NCBI RefSeq assembly: GCF_014652575.1
Contig: NZ_BMZB01000001.1
Coordinates: 1,355,722-1,419,721 of the forward strand
DNA length: 64,000 bases
Source: Asticcacaulis endophyticus
GTDB lineage: Bacteria; Pseudomonadota; Alphaproteobacteria; Caulobacterales; Caulobacteraceae
Direction: 5' to 3'
The position numbers were made by a program, and so were the translations under genes. Below, one piece after another: positions 53,562-61,043 of the stretch; positions within the stretch are counted from its first letter, which is position 1; each line of letters begins with the position of its first letter. The notes under the pieces were generated by a model, which had not been told where the DNA came from, ran no database searches, and saw only the letters and a list, made by a program, of their open reading frames with translations.

Positions 53562-53699
53562 CTTACGCCGCGATCAGGCGTTCTACTTCGGTCACGATCT
53601 CGCGCCCGCCCTCAAGGAGCGAAGCGTTAGGGCAACTAAAAAACTGCGCGAGAATCTTACGCCGCGATCAGGCGTTCCACTTCGGTCACGATCTCGCGC
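53562..53699. repeat. duplicated 3' end of cpdR flanking a short module
   Basis: The last 14 codons and stop of cpdR (53656-53699) are repeated downstream at 53562-53605 with one silent change. Between them is a 50-nt stretch with the module CTCAAGGAGCGAAGCGTTAG... (53611-53643). A near-identical module lies in the metF-metH gap at 62995-63028, also between duplicated gene-edge sequences. Confidence 0.85.
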
Positions 53700-54013
53700 A
53701 GATGCACCGGCTTTTCGAGCACCTTGGCTTCGGGCGAGGCTTTCTGGGCGTTAAGCGCCACCGCGGCAAAGCCGGTGATAAACATGATCTTAAGGCCGGG
53801 CTGGCGCTGGCCGGCGATCTTTGCGACTTCGATGCCATCGGCGCCTGGCATAACGATATCGGTCAACAGCAGGTCGTAGGGGCCCTGGTCGAGCGCTTCG
53901 ATCGCGCTGTCGCCATCGGCGCAGCTTACGACCTCATAACCCGCCCGTTGCAGGGCGCGGGTCAGGAAACTGCGCACGGAATCTTCGTCTTCAGCCAGCA
54001 GAATTTTTTTCAT
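53657..54013 (-). CDS. cpdR: single-domain response regulator CpdR
   Basis: 118 residues, receiver domain only. KILLAEDEDSVRSFLTRALQRAGYEV, phospho-acceptor Asp52 in LLLTDIVMPGADGIE, IMFITGFAAVALN and the Lys in VLEKPVHL match CpdR of Caulobacter. Unphosphorylated CpdR brings substrates such as the c-di-GMP phosphodiesterase PdeA to ClpXP at the cell pole. The protein ends in Ala-Ala, which in Caulobacter makes CpdR itself a ClpXP substrate. It is divergent from an N-formylglutamate amidohydrolase gene. Confidence 0.92.
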   Translation of the reverse strand: MKKILLAEDEDSVRSFLTRALQRAGYEVVSCADGDSAIEALDQGPYDLLLTDIVMPGADGIEVAKIAGQRQPGLKIMFITGFAAVALNAQKASPEAKVLEKPVHLREIVTEVERLIAA

Positions 54014-54142
54014 GGTACCCCAAAATCACTAAACGCCTTACGTCCAGATCAGGCGCCGTCCCGGTGTTGATAACCGATAATAACGCAACTGACGTAAATT
54101 AGGGATGAAGAACTCGCACGAATGGCCTACTAAATAGCTAAT

Positions 54143-55030
54143 ATGGATACGAATGTTTCTCAACTGTGGCACTTGTCCCGCGATTTTATCCCGGCGGTCG
54201 ATGTGATCGAGCCGGACGGCGGGGAGGGCTGGCCGTTGGTGTTCGGTCTGCCCCATTCCGGTCGTTATTATCCCGACAGCTTTGTTCAGGCCGCGCGCGA
54301 GGCCTTGCCGGTGCTGCGTTCAACCGAAGATGCCTATGTCGATGACCTGATCGGGTTTTCAAAGGACATGCACATCCGCTGTGTCCGCGCCGTTTACGGG
54401 CGGTCGTTTGTCGATGTTAACCGCGATCCGCGCGAACTGGATGCCCGTCTGATCAAGGGCGCTTTGCCCAGGGATGCCCTGACCCAGACCCTGCGGGTGC
54501 GCTCCGGCTTTGGGGTTATTCCGCGCTGTTTGAGCGGACAGAGGGAAATCCATCTTCATCCCATCGGGATTGATGAGGCCAAGATCCGTATTGCACGGGT
54601 TCATGCCCCCTATCACCATGCTTTGAACTACCTGTTGCGGCAGGGCTGCGCCCAGTTTGGCACCATTATGTTCATCGACTGGCATTCCATGCCGTCAACC
54701 ACACAGGCGGGCGGGTCGCGAAAGCTGCCGGATATCGTGCTGGGCGACCTTTATGGGGAAACCTGCGCTCCGGAGCTGACGCGCTTTGTGAAAAAGCAAC
54801 TGGAAGCTCAGGGCCTTAAGGTCGGGCTGAATATGCCCTTTGCCGGGGGCTATAATATGGAAACCTACGGTAAGCCGCACCGGGGCGTTCACGCGCTGCA
54901 GATTGAGATCAATCGGGCGCTTTATATGGATGAAGCTACGCTGGAGCGTACGGCAGGGTTTGCTACGCTCAAAGCGGCGCTGGCGTCCGTTATTGAGGTC
55001 CTTAAGACGTTCCGCCTCGGAACTCCCTGA
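54143..55030 (+). CDS. N-formylglutamate amidohydrolase family protein
   Basis: 295 residues. FGLPHSGRYYPDSFVQ, RAVYGRSFVDVNRDPRELDARLI, IDWHSMPS with metal ligands, and GGYNMETYGKPHRGVHALQIEINRALYMDE are the family pattern. It hydrolyses N-formyl-L-glutamate to glutamate and formate, a late step of one histidine degradation route, although no other hut genes are nearby. The beginning lacks a strong ribosome site. The cpdR-amidohydrolase neighbourhood is common in alphaproteobacteria. Confidence 0.9.
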   Translation: MDTNVSQLWHLSRDFIPAVDVIEPDGGEGWPLVFGLPHSGRYYPDSFVQAAREALPVLRSTEDAYVDDLIGFSKDMHIRCVRAVYGRSFVDVNRDPRELDARLIKGALPRDALTQTLRVRSGFGVIPRCLSGQREIHLHPIGIDEAKIRIARVHAPYHHALNYLLRQGCAQFGTIMFIDWHSMPSTTQAGGSRKLPDIVLGDLYGETCAPELTRFVKKQLEAQGLKVGLNMPFAGGYNMETYGKPHRGVHALQIEINRALYMDEATLERTAGFATLKAALASVIEVLKTFRLGTP

Positions 55031-55040
55031 ATTGGGGCAA

Positions 55041-55070
55041 AAAAAAGCCGCGCTAATAACAAGCGCGGCT
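55041..55070 (-). terminator. Rho-independent terminator
   Basis: GCCGCGCT (minus) with AGCGCGGC, 7-nt loop, followed by eight T. Oriented for minus-strand transcription. Confidence 0.85.
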
Positions 55071-55127
55071 AAAGTCTACAGGGAGGAAACGCCCAGGAAG
55101 GGCATCGACGTAAAAACGTCGAACAAG
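55041..55127 (-). ncRNA. candidate trans-acting small RNA with C-rich loop
   Basis: On the minus strand a possible promoter (TTGCGA, 17 nt, TATTTT) is followed by a hairpin CGACGT-AAAA-type stem, a pyrimidine-rich TTTCCTCCC loop that is complementary to ribosome sites, and a terminator GCCGCGCT/AGCGCGGC with T8. This is the layout of anti-Shine-Dalgarno small RNAs of alphaproteobacteria. Start position is estimated. Alternatively the terminator simply serves the DUF599 gene 170 nt upstream. Confidence 0.5.
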
Positions 55128-55242
55128 ATCAAAATAGTTTGCGGTGCGAAAAATCGCAAGTCCAAAAGTGCATTTGTATGATCACGTATGGTTACAACTG
55201 CAAAAACATTAATGTCAGTACCGTGATTTTTAACGGGCTTTT

Positions 55243-56064
55243 CTAATCTTGCGGCTCTTTTTTAGGCAGGTGGTTTGCGCGGTCGTCCTTGTGCATCGCG
55301 AGAATATCTTCCAGAGGCAGTGTATCTTTTTCATAAAGCGGACGGGTGCGGGTGGGGTAAGGGTGTTCCTCCAGAAGTTCGCGCATCCGGCGAAGTCCGC
55401 GTGAGGCCTGTGAATTGGCCTGCCGGTAGCCTAGCAGAAACACGGCGCCCAAACTGGCAATGATGAGGGCCCAGGGCCCGAACAGCCACGCACCTGCCGA
55501 CAGCGAGAAATAGTAACCGCGCACCCCTTGCGAAAAATTCGACATGGCCGGGTCGATAATATCTGAGGCCGCTTCGGTGAACTTGTCGGCGGTCTCTTTG
55601 TCGACATTGAGTGGGATGGCACCGAAGGCCGCCACGCAGTAGTTCATCTGCCGCAATGCCCAGACGAAGTTCAGGAGGCCACGCGCCAGACAAAGAATAA
55701 CCAGAGACAGCTTGATCACCAGCAAGGAGGACGACGTATCGATTCCCAATCCTGTGGCGTATTGGAAGGTGACGTCGGTGCTGAACAGGGCCCCCCCGAT
55801 GGCGGCGATCAAGATAAGGTTAGCTGAGGCAAAAAAGCTGGCCGAATTGACACCGTGCCCAATCAGGTTGGAATCGAACAGCTTAAAGTCGCGAATGACC
55901 ATTTCCCGCATCCAGGCGTGGCGGACGACGGTCAGATCCTTAAGCAGCATGCCCCGGCGTTTGGATAACAGCTTAATCAGATGTTCGTAGCCTAACCAGC
56001 ACACGAAAAAGATTATTAGGGCGGCAATATCATGCCTTAACGTCATAAAATCCAGATCGGACAT
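55243..56064 (-). CDS. DUF599 membrane protein
   Basis: 273 residues with about four membrane segments. ALIIFFVCWLGYEHLIK, FDSNLIGHGVNSASFFASANLILIAAIGGALFS, VWALRQMNYCVAAFGAIP and FSQGVRGYYFSLSAGAWLFGPWALI are typical of the DUF599 family, which has no known function. A charged C-terminal tail of about 60 residues is cytoplasmic. It stands alone on this strand. Confidence 0.85.
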   Translation of the reverse strand: MSDLDFMTLRHDIAALIIFFVCWLGYEHLIKLLSKRRGMLLKDLTVVRHAWMREMVIRDFKLFDSNLIGHGVNSASFFASANLILIAAIGGALFSTDVTFQYATGLGIDTSSSLLVIKLSLVILCLARGLLNFVWALRQMNYCVAAFGAIPLNVDKETADKFTEAASDIIDPAMSNFSQGVRGYYFSLSAGAWLFGPWALIIASLGAVFLLGYRQANSQASRGLRRMRELLEEHPYPTRTRPLYEKDTLPLEDILAMHKDDRANHLPKKEPQD

Positions 56065-56246
56065 CTTACTCTCCCCGCATGTAGATGTTCACTGTTTGCC
56101 ACGGTATTGATTTCATTAAGCTTAACAGGTCGTTTCCGGTACAATCAGCAATAGGGTTTTTGCGCCATAAGGCACAAAGTTTTCACTTTTTCCAACTCTT
56201 CGCTTGTGCGAACAGCCTCAATCTCTTAAATGGGCTCAACTTTGTT

Positions 56247-56252
56247 ATATAA
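56247..56252 (+). promoter_or_regulatory. -10 box of the pyrophosphatase gene
   Basis: A perfect TATAAT (within TTATATAATC) lies only 18 nt before the start codon at 56270, so the leader is about 11 nt and contains no ribosome site. Confidence 0.6.
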
Positions 56253-56269
56253 TCAAAAAGCCAAAACTT

Positions 56270-56806
56270 ATGAATATAGATAAGATTTCTATTGGTCCTA
56301 ACGCGCCGTGGGACATTAACGCTATTATCGAAATTCCCCAGGGTGGCATGCCGGTCAAGTATGAGCTGGACAAAGATTCCGGCGCTCTGTTTGTCGACCG
56401 TTTTCTCTATACCTCTATGTTCTATCCCGGTAACTACGGGTTTATTCCGCACACCCTCGCGGATGATGGCGACCCGTGCGATATTCTGGTGGTCGGCCCG
56501 GTGCCGGTCTATCCGGGTGTTGTGATCCGTTCGCGTCCCATCGGCGTGCTGCTGATGGAAGACGAAGCCGGTAAGGACGAGAAAATCCTGGCCGTGCCGG
56601 TCGATAAACTGCACCCGTACTATAGCAATGTTTCAAGCTACCGCCAGATGCCGGAAATCCTGATCGAGCAGATCGCGCACTTCTTTGCGCACTACAAGGA
56701 TCTGGAAAAGAACAAGGTCACGACCCTCAAGGGGTGGGGTGAGCCCGAAGTGGCCGCCCAACTGATCCGCGAAGGTCAGGAACGTCTGGCCGCCAAGGTT
56801 GGCTAA
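56270..56806 (+). CDS. ppa: inorganic pyrophosphatase
   Basis: 178 residues, the usual length. IIEIPQGGMPVKYELDKDSGALFVDRFLYTSMFYPGNYGFIPHTLADDGDPCDILVV contains the family signature with the Asp cluster that binds Mg. It hydrolyses pyrophosphate to phosphate in the cytoplasm. ATG 56270 gives the standard N-terminus; the longer frame upstream covers the promoter. The very short leader suggests leaderless-type translation. A terminator follows at 56829. Confidence 0.95.
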   Translation: MNIDKISIGPNAPWDINAIIEIPQGGMPVKYELDKDSGALFVDRFLYTSMFYPGNYGFIPHTLADDGDPCDILVVGPVPVYPGVVIRSRPIGVLLMEDEAGKDEKILAVPVDKLHPYYSNVSSYRQMPEILIEQIAHFFAHYKDLEKNKVTTLKGWGEPEVAAQLIREGQERLAAKVG

Positions 56807-56828
56807 GGCCGCTTCTGTTTAAGTTATA

Positions 56829-56860
56829 AAACCCGTTCCGGTTCCGGAGCGGGTTTTTTT
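56829..56860 (+). terminator. Rho-independent terminator of ppa
   Basis: AACCCGTTCCGG pairs with CCGGAGCGGGTT with a minimal loop and runs into T7. Confidence 0.9.
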
Positions 56861-57004
56861 ATGCCGATTTTTTGTTTTGTCGCGTTTAAACGCTCTGGTG
56901 TCGAAAATGTTACTCAAAGCCATGTCAGGCTGCGATTTGCGGCTTTTCACATCTGCAGTTAGCGGCTTAAAGTCGGGCGGGTGCAAAAAATCAAGGAGCG
57001 GGCA

Positions 57005-57409
57005 ATGGATATTCTGAATGGTGTTTTAGGCGCATTGGGCGGCGGCGATAAAGGCGGCCTTAATCTGGAGGCCCTGCCGGGCCTGGTGGGTAATGGCGGA
57101 TTGAATGACATTGTAGGCCAGCTTTCGCAGGGCGGTCTACAGGACGTTGTGCAGTCGTGGCTGGGTAATGGTGCTAATCTGCCGATATCGGCCGAGCAGA
57201 TTCAGGCGGTGCTGGGCTCTGATCAGCTTGCTCAGATTGCTCAGACGATCGGGGTTAATCCGGCGCAAATCGCCGATGTACTGCCGGGCCTGATTGATAA
57301 GCTCAGCCCCAATGGTCAAATCTCAGCCGGCGGGCTCGGCGATATTGTTGGGCAATTGGGCAGCAACGATATGGTGCGCGATGTTCTGGGTGGCCTTTTT
57401 AAGCGCTGA
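57005..57409 (+). CDS. YidB-like DUF937 protein
   Basis: 134 residues, Gly/Leu-rich and acidic. ILNGVLGALGGG, GLNDIVGQLSQGGLQDVVQSWLGNGANLPISAEQIQAVLG, QTIGVNPAQIADVLPGLIDKLSPNGQI are the DUF937/YidB pattern, a small helical fold without known function. AAGGAG 6 nt before ATG 57005 fixes the start. It is a single gene. Confidence 0.88.
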   Translation: MDILNGVLGALGGGDKGGLNLEALPGLVGNGGLNDIVGQLSQGGLQDVVQSWLGNGANLPISAEQIQAVLGSDQLAQIAQTIGVNPAQIADVLPGLIDKLSPNGQISAGGLGDIVGQLGSNDMVRDVLGGLFKR

Positions 57410-57787
57410 TCGATTCTGATTGAATGGGTGTGGATTATGTCGGGATACGCCTTATTTCCGACATAATTCAGCACCTTAATACCGTTTTTCTTGCAAATAT
57501 GTGCAATTTTTTCGATATATTGTGCGTTTTGATAGCGCTACCATGATAAATTATACGAAAAATCACGGTTAATTCGTAATTTTTCCAAAGTCATTTTCAA
57601 AGAGTCTTTAAATTACAATTATATGACGACTGGTGACCGTTATGGTTGACCAATTTGGATGACCTAGATTTCGTCACAATATCTGTTACAATGTAATCAT
57701 TGCAAGGCGTCAGCAGTTTTAGCGGGACTGTGTGTTTTTGTCGTAATCTACCCGTGTACTGTACCTGAGTTCCCCCATTCACCTTAC
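57410..57787. other. AT-rich intergenic region with operator-like elements
   Basis: 378 bp without a gene. It contains an inverted repeat TTGCA-N6-TGCAA (57491-57506), the LacI-type operator at 57530-57543 and long AT stretches. It looks like the promoter of the small gene at 57788. Confidence 0.5.
57530..57543. promoter_or_regulatory. LacI-type operator
   Basis: TGATAGCGCTACCA has the AGCGCT core and near-perfect symmetry (TGATAGC/GCTACCA) of LacI-family operators. It differs from the site at 5927-5940 in one base. It stands 245 nt before a small gene of unknown function. Confidence 0.55.
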
Positions 57788-58063
57788 ATGCCCAAGAAGA
57801 AAATTATGCCAAGTTCCTCCCCGGATGTGGCATCGCGCCTTTATGCTTTGGCAGTGGCGCGTGACACAGCGAATTTAGTAGATATGGATGCCGCCCTGGC
57901 CATGGCGCGGGCATCTGTGCGTACCCTTATGGCTCTGTCGCCACAGGCGGCCCTTCTGATGCGCTCGTTTGCGCAGGAAGAAATTGACCGCTTGTCGATG
58001 GAGTGCACCGAAGAAGCCGAAGGTGCTATCGCGCTGGTGCGCGAGGCCCTTGACCGAGTGTAA
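57788..58063 (+). CDS. small hypothetical protein
   Basis: 91 residues, predicted helical and without recognisable family: a basic start (PKKKIM), then SRLYALAVARDTANLVDMDAALAMARASVRTLM and an acidic end. ATG 57806 with AAGAAG upstream is an alternative start that would shorten it by 6 residues. Codon use is as in the neighbouring genes, which favours a real gene. A repeat and a bidirectional terminator follow. Confidence 0.6.
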   Translation: MPKKKIMPSSSPDVASRLYALAVARDTANLVDMDAALAMARASVRTLMALSPQAALLMRSFAQEEIDRLSMECTEEAEGAIALVREALDRV

Positions 58064-58086
58064 TAGAGTTTAGTTCGCGTCACACA

Positions 58087-58135
58087 TTAGAGCACGTCCC
58101 GAAAACCGTTTCACACTTTTCGGGACGTGCTCTAA
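58087..58135. repeat. palindromic intergenic repeat, copy 4 (most symmetric)
   Basis: TTAGAGCACGTCCCGAAAA and TTTTCGGGACGTGCTCTAA are perfect inverted arms around CCGTTTCACAC. Confidence 0.85.
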
Positions 58136-58137
58136 AA

Positions 58138-58167
58138 AACGCCCCGGCATCAACCGGGGCGTTTTTT
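58138..58167. terminator. bidirectional terminator between convergent genes
   Basis: AACGCCCCGG pairs with CCGGGGCGTT; A6 precedes and T6 follows, so it can serve the small gene on the left and the acyltransferase gene (stop at 58173) on the right. Confidence 0.85.
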
Positions 58168-58172
58168 GTGAT

Positions 58173-60053
58173 TTATTGGGGGGCTAATGACCCTCTCAAC
58201 GGGGAATACAGAGGGAAGTAAAGTTTCACGGCGTCTCTGCTGCCGCTGTTTGAGAAATGGCCATTATCGTTAAACATGAGCCGCTCGCCATCACGATAGG
58301 TGCAGTGGGTGCCATTCGGGCACAACTGGGCAAGCGGGTCGATAAAGGGCACATTCCCGACTTCTTTACGCAACAGTTCGTTGATTTCCGGGCCGAAGCT
58401 ATTGGCGGCTACGCTTGGGCGGGGCACTTGCTTTGCCTGACGGTAGGCAATCACGCCGATGTCGGTCACGAACAGGGGGGACTGCCCGATGACATATGTC
58501 TTGACGCCCATGGCGTTTAGCGCCGTGAGCGTCGATTGAATCTGATCCAGCCCGCGGCTTTTTACATCGATCCACCGTGCCGATAAAATAACCGTTTTGA
58601 TATTCAGGCGCTTGATGAGTTTCAGGGCATTGGCGTTGAAATTCTGGCAGTTCGGGCGGGCGTATGAGTAGTATGACAGAACGGGCGGGCAGCCGGCGGC
58701 GGTATATTGATAGACGGTATAAGGGATGTAGGCCGCGCTGTCGGTGATGCCGGGCACATAATGGGCGGCGTAAGAATCTCCCCATAACATGACGGTTTCC
58801 GGCCCGTTGTTAACGATGCGACATGTATCGGCGGACCATTTCTCAAACGCAATGGGCGCTTCAAAGAAACAGGTGTCATTGTTCCAGGCGTTGGGGCGGG
58901 CATCCGCGACCATGACGGGGGCGTAGTCTGGAAAGCGATCCGGCATGCCTTTCATCGCAACGCCCGCGACGCCTACCGCAAACAGGGCGGCTAGACCGGC
59001 CAATGTTCCGCTTAACAACAGGGCGCGTGGTGGTGTGAACGTCGGTGAACGGAAAGGTTGCTCCACAAAGCGCCAGCTCAACACGGCAAGCACGAAGCTT
59101 ACACTGATGATCAGACCGGCCCAAATCAGGGTGGGTGGCTCCAGCGTGACGTAACGCACGAATACGGTTACGGGCCAGTGAATGAGGTACAGCGAATAGG
59201 AAATCTTACCGATAAAGACCATAGGGGCCCACGACAGAATCCGCCCGCCAAGGCCTGCCGGAAAGGCACCGCTGTAGATCAGCAGAACCGCACCCAGAAC
59301 GGGCGGCAGGGCGGCCAGGCCCGGAAACGGTGTGGCTTCGGAATAGACGACGACGGGCACCAGTATCAGCGCCAGACCCAGTCCGCCCAGCGTATGCGCC
59401 ACGACCGCCGTGCGCGGCGCAGGCAGGCGGGCTAAGGCCAGCAATGATCCGGCCAGTAACTCCCAGGCCCGTGTCGGCAGCATGAAGAAATTCGCGGTCG
59501 GGCCGACATTTGTCATATAGAGGCTGAGGCCAAATGAGCCTGCGGCGGCGGCGGCAAACAACCAGAACCAATGCTTTTTGAACAGTTTGTAAGCGATCCA
59601 CATGACGATGGGCATAAAGATGTAGAACTGCTCTTCGACCGCCAGAGACCAGGTATGAAGTAAGGGGCGTAGCTGAGCGCTGGCTTCAAAATAGCCTGAA
59701 AACTTCCAGAAATATAAATTGGAGATGAAGGCCGCTGTCGCCGCGACGCTTTTTGAGAAGTCCTGAAAATAGACCGGCAAGAACAGGAACCAGGCCGTGA
59801 TCCAGGTTGCGATGATAACGGCGGCCAGCGCCGGTATTATGCGCCTTATGCGGCGCTCGTAAAATTGTGAGATAGAAAAGCGTCCGGTCTCAAGATCATC
59901 GCGCAATATGCCGGTGATCAGGTAGCCTGAGATGACGAAAAAGACATCGACCCCGATGAAGCCACCGGATACGCCCGGAACTCCGGCGTGAAACAGGACC
60001 ACGGGCAAAACCGCCAACGCCCTGATGCCATCTATATCCGCCCGGTATTTCAT
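58173..60053 (-). CDS. membrane O-acyltransferase with SGNH domain (OafA-like)
   Basis: 626 residues. The first 350 form an acyltransferase-3 membrane domain (YRADIDGIRALAVLPVVLFHAG, GGFIGVDVFFVISGYLITGIL, FYERRIRRIIPAL, HTWSLAVEEQFYIFMP). The periplasmic C-terminal part is an SGNH hydrolase-like domain with the nucleophile in MLWGDSYAAHYVPGI and a late NDNGHFSNSGS segment. Such proteins acetylate cell-surface polysaccharides. ATG 60053 has AAGGGG upstream and begins exactly at the family N-terminus. Confidence 0.9.
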   Translation of the reverse strand: MKYRADIDGIRALAVLPVVLFHAGVPGVSGGFIGVDVFFVISGYLITGILRDDLETGRFSISQFYERRIRRIIPALAAVIIATWITAWFLFLPVYFQDFSKSVAATAAFISNLYFWKFSGYFEASAQLRPLLHTWSLAVEEQFYIFMPIVMWIAYKLFKKHWFWLFAAAAAGSFGLSLYMTNVGPTANFFMLPTRAWELLAGSLLALARLPAPRTAVVAHTLGGLGLALILVPVVVYSEATPFPGLAALPPVLGAVLLIYSGAFPAGLGGRILSWAPMVFIGKISYSLYLIHWPVTVFVRYVTLEPPTLIWAGLIISVSFVLAVLSWRFVEQPFRSPTFTPPRALLLSGTLAGLAALFAVGVAGVAMKGMPDRFPDYAPVMVADARPNAWNNDTCFFEAPIAFEKWSADTCRIVNNGPETVMLWGDSYAAHYVPGITDSAAYIPYTVYQYTAAGCPPVLSYYSYARPNCQNFNANALKLIKRLNIKTVILSARWIDVKSRGLDQIQSTLTALNAMGVKTYVIGQSPLFVTDIGVIAYRQAKQVPRPSVAANSFGPEINELLRKEVGNVPFIDPLAQLCPNGTHCTYRDGERLMFNDNGHFSNSGSRDAVKLYFPLYSPLRGSLAPQ

Positions 60054-60170
60054 TCCAACCCCTTGATCACACTGATGACAGGGGCTGCTGCCCCTCACAG
60101 AGGCGGTTGAACCGACGCATCTGTGAGGGACAAATTAGAATCGCAAGATTTGATTTTTAGTGAATGGCGC

Positions 60171-60353
60171 TTAATCGGCTGTCGAATCGACGATTTCGGC
60201 GTTCGGGCCGTTCTTCAAGATCGATTCGATGGCATTTTTCGCGCCCGCTTTGGAGCTGTAGCCTTCGGTCCAGAAGATGCTCTCGGAATTATACTTGAAA
60301 TAGGCGACGAATTCGCCGGCCTTGTTTTTCTTGATCTCGAATGTATGCGCCAT
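60171..60353 (-). CDS. DUF1508 (YegP-like) small protein
   Basis: 60 residues. FEIKKNKAGEFVAYFKYNSESIFWTEGYSSKAGAKNAIESILKN is one complete DUF1508 repeat, a small alpha-beta fold of unknown role. ATG 60353 has GGGGAT before it; the longer open frame upstream is not needed. Confidence 0.85.
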   Translation of the reverse strand: MAHTFEIKKNKAGEFVAYFKYNSESIFWTEGYSSKAGAKNAIESILKNGPNAEIVDSTAD

Positions 60354-60478
60354 GGCATCCCCGCTATGAAGTCTCTGAAAAGAGGGCTCAATTTCGCGCA
60401 AGGTAGTTGAGGCTGTCAAGTCGGTCCGGGGCGTGCAGGATCACAAAGCCTTGATAATTCGCATTGCCCGGAAATGGA

Positions 60479-60844
60479 TCAGCGCTGTTTCAGGCCGTGG
60501 TGCCAGACCAGCCCCAGAAACCCGCCCTTGATATAGGGCAAAAGCCAGAGCGTCAGAGCGCCCATAACCGCAATGGATGATGGGATCAGGATTTCAAACG
60601 GATAGTGCATAAATACGCTGTCAAACATGAACAGCGGCGCAATCACGATATGACCGACGATGATCATGGTGACATAGGCGGGGCCGTCATCGCACGGATA
60701 TAGCCCCAGCGGCGTGTGGCAGTGATCGCAGGCGTCGACGATCTTGAGGTAGCCCTTAAAGGCGCGGCCTTCACCACAGGCGGGGCAGCGGCGACCAAGA
60801 CCGCGCTTAATGGCGGTCATCAAGGGGGGCTTTTCGGCGGACAT
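60479..60844 (-). CDS. DUF983 membrane protein
   Basis: 121 residues. Two zinc-ribbon-like Cys pairs (RRCPACGEGRAF and CDHCHTPLG) precede two membrane segments and LLPYIKGGFLGLVWHHG at the end. This is the DUF983 pattern, found in alphaproteobacteria often near cytochrome oxidase genes. ATG 60844 with AGGG upstream is preferred over the longer frame. Function unknown. Confidence 0.85.
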   Translation of the reverse strand: MSAEKPPLMTAIKRGLGRRCPACGEGRAFKGYLKIVDACDHCHTPLGLYPCDDGPAYVTMIIVGHIVIAPLFMFDSVFMHYPFEILIPSSIAVMGALTLWLLPYIKGGFLGLVWHHGLKQR

Positions 60845-61016
60845 AGATAACCCTGTGGCTTGGCCGGTTGTGTGTTTCGGACCGGATGTATTTTTTATGA
60901 TCATAATAACCTAGTTGGCTTATCAGGATATGAAGATCAAGTCATCCGGCGTGTGCCATACAGTCGCAGGTTTGCCGCGTTAAAATGATGAGGTTGAAAA
61001 ACAAACGCTTGCATAT

Positions 61017-61038
61017 CATATAAAGATATCTTTATATG
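61017..61038. promoter_or_regulatory. perfect 22-bp palindrome, probable autoregulatory operator
   Basis: CATATAAAGATATCTTTATA followed by TG equals its own reverse complement. It ends 5 nt before the ATG of the ArsR-methyltransferase gene and covers the expected -10 region. An ArsR-type dimer bound here would block the metF-metH operon. Confidence 0.8.
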
Positions 61039-61043
61039 ATTAT

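Noticed and set aside
57788..58063. The 80-codon open frame on the opposite strand (57841-58083)
   Set aside because: Ser/Arg/Ala-rich composition typical of an antisense shadow; the plus frame has normal codon use and a following terminator.
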